From Planctomycetota bacterium (GTDB lineage: Bacteria > Planctomycetota > PUPC01 > DSUN01), in assembly GCA_016872875.1 (NCBI GenBank), contig VGYW01000403.1:1-7608 (forward strand): a DNA stretch of 7,608 nt, read 5' to 3'. Positions 5,210 through 7,608 of the stretch are shown in pieces; position 1 is the first letter of the stretch; each line of letters opens with the position of its first letter. Both the position numbers and the translations under genes were made by a program. Under the pieces are notes generated by a model that did no database searches, had not been told where the DNA came from, and saw only the letters and a list, made by a program, of their open reading frames with translations.

Positions 5210-5650
5210 ATGGGCTCGAATCGGGCGATACAGACGATTCTCCAGGCGATCGTGGTGGTGCTGCTGGCGGCGCTGGTCTACCGGCTTGGGGCGCCGGGAA
5301 AGGGGGGCGGCGGGGGCGGGGACCTCGAGCACGCGCCCGCCATGCCCGCGCACAAGGACCTCGTCAATCAGTTCAGGGCCTATCTGGCCGAGGACAAGGA
5401 GGCCAGCGCGAAGGTGGAAGGCCCGGACGTGACGGTGAAGGACGTCTCGCTGGACGGCGCCGTGGCCTACGTGAAGCTCGAAATCCAGTTCCGCTGGGAG
5501 GGCCACAACACCCACTACACGGAAGGCCCGCTGAAGAACGCCCCCGGCAACCGCGGCGACCGGGTGCGCTACACCGAGGTGTTCAAGTACAGGCGGTGGT
5601 CGAAGGGCTGGGACATCGAGGGCCGCCGCGAGCAGCCGACGATTCAGTGA
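5210..5650 (+). CDS. Small membrane-anchored hypothetical protein
   Basis: I do not recognise the family. The 146-residue product has a short N-terminus, a single hydrophobic helix (about 9-25, ILQAIVVVLLAALVY), a flexible Gly-rich linker (GAPGKGGGGGGD, 28-39), and a soluble domain of about 100 residues with charged, probably alpha/beta character (DVTVKDVSLDGAVAYVKLEI; later RYTEVFKYRRWSKGWDIEG). This is the layout of a type II membrane-anchored periplasmic protein. The pattern of alternating strands ending in a W/Y-rich strand recalls small NTF2- or cystatin-like folds, but that is a guess. The ATG at 5210 is preferred over GTG at 5201 because AGGAG (5197-5201) lies eight bases before it. 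It has its own promoter, reads away from nikR and converges on the gene at 5801-7276, so no operon partner is visible. Confidence 0.75.
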   Translation: MGSNRAIQTILQAIVVVLLAALVYRLGAPGKGGGGGGDLEHAPAMPAHKDLVNQFRAYLAEDKEASAKVEGPDVTVKDVSLDGAVAYVKLEIQFRWEGHNTHYTEGPLKNAPGNRGDRVRYTEVFKYRRWSKGWDIEGRREQPTIQ

Positions 5651-5688
5651 CGAGCATGGGCCCAGCCATGGCAAGAGCCTGCGTTCCT

Positions 5689-5782
5689 ATCGTCCTCGTC
5701 CCTCGTCCTCGTCCGTCGTCCTCGATCCCCTTGGCCTGGGGGAGAGTCGAGGACGAGGACGAGGGACGAGGACGAGGACGAT
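5689..5782. repeat. Long hairpin of inverted GTCCTC/GAGGAC simple repeats
   Basis: The left arm (5689-5725) is made of CGTCCT/CGTC units, and the right arm (5747-5782) of GAGGAC units. They are imperfect reverse complements, identical at both ends with an out-of-register middle. The loop contains TCCCC...GGGGA, which extends the stem. It fills the gap between two convergent genes (stops at 5650 and 5801) and could act as a bidirectional transcript end, though no U-tract is seen. It is related to the half copy at 4945-4987. Confidence 0.8.
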
Positions 5783-5800
5783 TCAAGAGCAGCAATGGCT

Positions 5801-7276
5801 TCACCGCGATAGCGGGCCGCGCTCTTCAGTGGCCCGGGCCTTGGCAAGCGGGCCGGAGCGCTGGGCCTCGATGATGTAGTTGTCGGCCACGGGGATTCCC
5901 CACTTGCGCGAGGCGCTGGCCAGGGGCGCGCCCTTGCGGTAGAGCTGCGCGAAGAGGGCCACGGGCGGCCCGTAGCGCGGCAGCAGGGCGGGGTCGAGCC
6001 AGGCCGCCGTCTCCTGGGGGCCGGGGGGCGTGGCGTCGTAGGCGGCCCCGAAATCAAAGACGCGCACGATGCCCCAGGCGTCCCGGCAGGCGACCCAGAG
6101 GTCCACGGCCAGGCCGTCGAGCGGCTGCTGGGCGTTGTGCTGCCAGAGCGCGCGGAACTCGTACCAGCCGCCCTCAGCGAGGCGGCGTTCGAGGCGGACG
6201 ATGGCGGCGGGCGCCTGGGGGTCGGGGCGTGCCTTGCCCCAGGCCTCGGCGAGGGGCAGGGCCTGGCGTTCCCGCGAGCGCGGCCGCGCGTCCGCGCCCG
6301 CAGGCACCTCCCCGATGCCGTCCACGGCCACCTCGTCCACCCGCAGGCGGCCGCGCTCGGCGGCCACGCGGAACTCCAGCACCGCCCCGGCTTCGCAGCG
6401 GAACGGCAGGCGGAGGCGCGCGTAGGCCCGCGTCGGCAGCTCCTCAAGGCGCGTGACGGACGACGCGAGCGCCTGGCCGTCCGCTCGGGCCACCTCGAGC
6501 CACACGTTGCCGGCCCCCTCGATCCCGCGCAACCCGAATGCTGCGACACACTGCCCGCTGACGCCCAGGACGGCGTCGTGTCCCCCGAGGAGCCACTTGT
6601 CCCTGCCGGCTCCCGCGAGTTCCACGGCCCGGCCCCCGCTCGCCAGGCCGTCGGGCACGGCCCGCCCCAGGTGGCGGAACGCGGCGGCGGGGTAGACGAA
6701 CCGCGGCGGGGCCTCAGCGGCGTCGTCCTCGGGCACGCGGAGGCGGCAGAGCCTGACGCTCGCGCGGGTGCCCGGCTCGACGGCCAGCCGCACGCCGGCG
6801 CCCGCGGACGCCCCGGCCGGGCAGCGCGCGACGAGCGCGCCCGCGAGCCAATACTCGAGGTGGCCTGGGCGGACGCGCAGCTCGACGCTCTGCCACTGCC
6901 CGGGCTCGATGCGCGGGGCTCGGCACTCCGCGGCGCCCCACGGGCCGCTCGACGCCACCACCTGGTATCCCGCGCTCCCGAAGGCGTGCGGCCCGGCCAG
7001 CAGCTTCACCCCGCCCCCCTTGCCGCGCGGAGGGGTCCAGAGGAGCTCCACCTGGAGATCGAAGGACGGCGGACACGAGGGGGCGAGGACGGCGATCGCG
7101 CGCTCGCGGCCGGCGGCGGACACGTCGAGCGTGCCGTCGGTGTGGCGCGTCTCCCCGCTGGCCGGAGCCGTCAGGCGGGCCGGGGCGTCCAGGCAGTTCT
7201 GCCATTCGCCGGGCGCGCCCTGCCCGAAAGCCACCGCGGCGGCGAGTGCGGCAACAAGAAAAGGTGGGGATACCAT
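5801..7276 (-). CDS. Secreted multi-domain beta-rich protein of unknown function
   Basis: The 491-residue product starts with a signal peptide (about 1-19, hydrophobic LVAALAAAVAF, then GQGAPG), so it is exported. Three beta-rich regions follow. Residues 24-181 resemble a concanavalin/LamG-type sandwich of the kind seen in DUF1080-like proteins (FDLQVELLW, GYQVV, GQWQSVELRVRPGHLEYWLAG). Residues 195-320 resemble a carbohydrate-binding-module-like sandwich (AVELAG ... RAYARLRLPFRC ... LRVDEVAVDGI). Residues 357-470 form a third unit (GWYEFRALWQHN ... VDLWVACRDAWGIVRVFDFG ... NYIIEA). No catalytic motif is recognised. Such architecture suggests binding of extracellular glycans or cell-surface display, but this is inference. 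There is no clear Shine-Dalgarno before the ATG at 7276; no better start fits the signal peptide. It is convergent with the small protein at 5210 and ends next to the GAGGAC hairpin; upstream lies the insertion sequence at the window edge. Confidence 0.82.
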   Translation of the reverse strand: MVSPPFLVAALAAAVAFGQGAPGEWQNCLDAPARLTAPASGETRHTDGTLDVSAAGRERAIAVLAPSCPPSFDLQVELLWTPPRGKGGGVKLLAGPHAFGSAGYQVVASSGPWGAAECRAPRIEPGQWQSVELRVRPGHLEYWLAGALVARCPAGASAGAGVRLAVEPGTRASVRLCRLRVPEDDAAEAPPRFVYPAAAFRHLGRAVPDGLASGGRAVELAGAGRDKWLLGGHDAVLGVSGQCVAAFGLRGIEGAGNVWLEVARADGQALASSVTRLEELPTRAYARLRLPFRCEAGAVLEFRVAAERGRLRVDEVAVDGIGEVPAGADARPRSRERQALPLAEAWGKARPDPQAPAAIVRLERRLAEGGWYEFRALWQHNAQQPLDGLAVDLWVACRDAWGIVRVFDFGAAYDATPPGPQETAAWLDPALLPRYGPPVALFAQLYRKGAPLASASRKWGIPVADNYIIEAQRSGPLAKARATEERGPLSR

Positions 7277-7329
7277 GTAACAGGTAGTCTAGCACTTCGG
7301 GCGCGGCAGCGCAAGCCGAGAGTCTGGCC

Positions 7330-7608
7330 GGGTGCGTGTAATCTCCTACGGTGCTGAGGTGAGGGGGTGGGCATCCCAGAAGCGGTCCCAGGAGCCGTCG
7401 GTGGAAGCGAGGTGAGCAACGACCTGGAGGGTTTGCTCGGCACCTGGGAGGCTCCAGAACTTTTCGGTCCCCTTGACTCGCTTGCCGAGTTGTTTGACGG
7501 TGCTCTCGATGATGCTGGAGCCGGTGGGCCAGCCGTGCTGGCGGAAGATGGGGTATTGGAGTCCGGCTCGATTGGTGCGGAAGTAGGCGAGGTCGGTGGC
7601 AAGGATGC
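7330..7608 (-). mobile_element. Partial insertion sequence, ISKra4-like, running off the right edge
   Basis: The region holds the 3' end of a transposase gene (stop at 7346). Just beyond the stop the sequence GGGTGCGTGTAATC (7330-7343) is a candidate outer end, because it begins GGG and shares GGGTGC with the ends of the nearby MITE. The other end lies outside the window, so neither the terminal repeat nor a target duplication can be confirmed. The boundary at 7330 is a guess; the presence of an IS fragment rests on the transposase. Confidence 0.5.
7346..7608 (-). CDS. ISKra4-family transposase, C-terminal fragment
   Basis: Reading in from the window edge gives 86 residues without a start codon, so the gene is truncated by the window, not necessarily broken. 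The fragment has the typical end of ISKra4-type DDE transposases: LAYFRTNRAGLQYPIFRQHG, then WPTGSSIIESTVKQLGKRVKG with the presumed catalytic Glu in SIIES, then TEKFWSLPGAEQTLQVVAHL, and a final GSWDRFWDAHP before the TAG. The residues around the Glu (GSSIIES) are a variant of the GSGxVEA form I associate with the family. The transposase would act in cis on its own IS and possibly in trans on small derivatives such as the MITE at 4994-5109. Confidence 0.85.
   Translation of the reverse strand, partial: ILATDLAYFRTNRAGLQYPIFRQHGWPTGSSIIESTVKQLGKRVKGTEKFWSLPGAEQTLQVVAHLASTDGSWDRFWDAHPLTSAP

Noticed and set aside
5689..5782. Classic bidirectional intrinsic terminator
   Set aside because: Well placed between convergent genes, but no U-tract on either strand and the arms are simple repeats; kept as a repeat only.
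6137..7357. 406-residue plus-strand open frame
   Set aside because: Lies opposite the secreted protein, which has a signal peptide and coherent beta-strand pattern; the plus-strand frame has shadow composition and no start signal.
7171..7602. 143-residue minus-strand open frame at the right edge
   Set aside because: It is out of frame with the transposase fragment; the recognisable transposase frame has no Met in the window and reads in from the edge.

Overview
The window is high-GC DNA, probably from a Gram-negative, outer-membrane-bearing bacterium. Clues are an OprB-type porin with a signal peptide and terminal Phe, secreted beta-rich proteins, sparse Shine-Dalgarno sites at some genes and many intergenic hairpin repeats. 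I lean towards the Planctomycetota or a related PVC lineage, but this is an impression of style: no rRNA or marker gene is present.

Left and centre (893-4698, all minus strand): a nickel-uptake operon. A sigma70-like promoter overlapped by a 28-bp inverted repeat (a probable NikR operator) precedes nikR. Next come an OprB-family porin, a CbiM/NikM substrate-binding subunit fused to a C-terminal PDGLE (CbiN-like) module with a His tail, and the CbiQ/NikQ transmembrane subunit. The porin stop and the cbiM Shine-Dalgarno overlap. A second promoter-like element lies between nikR and the porin. The likely logic is that Ni enters the periplasm through the porin, CbiM and CbiQ carry it across the inner membrane, and NikR represses the set when Ni is plentiful. 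The ATPase subunit CbiO/NikO is missing: cbiQ is followed by hairpins and an unrelated phospholipase D-superfamily gene (95-679).

Intergenic DNA is rich in structure: a perfect 36-bp palindrome (10-45), twin 12-bp-stem hairpins (747-824), a 40-bp-arm hairpin of GATG/CATC simple repeats between cbiQ and cbiM (1685-1783), a second simple-repeat hairpin of GAGGAC/GTCCTC units (5689-5782) and a half copy of it (4945-4987).

The gene-free stretch 4635-5209 separates divergent transcription units. It holds the nikR promoter/operator, a ~215-bp imperfect inverted-repeat element bordered by near-identical 12-bp direct repeats, and a clear MITE: 116 bp, perfect 24-bp terminal inverted repeats, perfect 9-bp target-site duplication. 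A good plus-strand promoter follows for a small membrane-anchored protein (5210-5650).

Right part: a convergent minus-strand gene (5801-7276) encodes a 491-residue secreted protein of unknown function, apparently three beta-rich regions. At the right edge is the C-terminal 86 residues of an ISKra4-like transposase, whose insertion sequence runs out of the window. Its likely terminus shares GGGTGC with the MITE ends.
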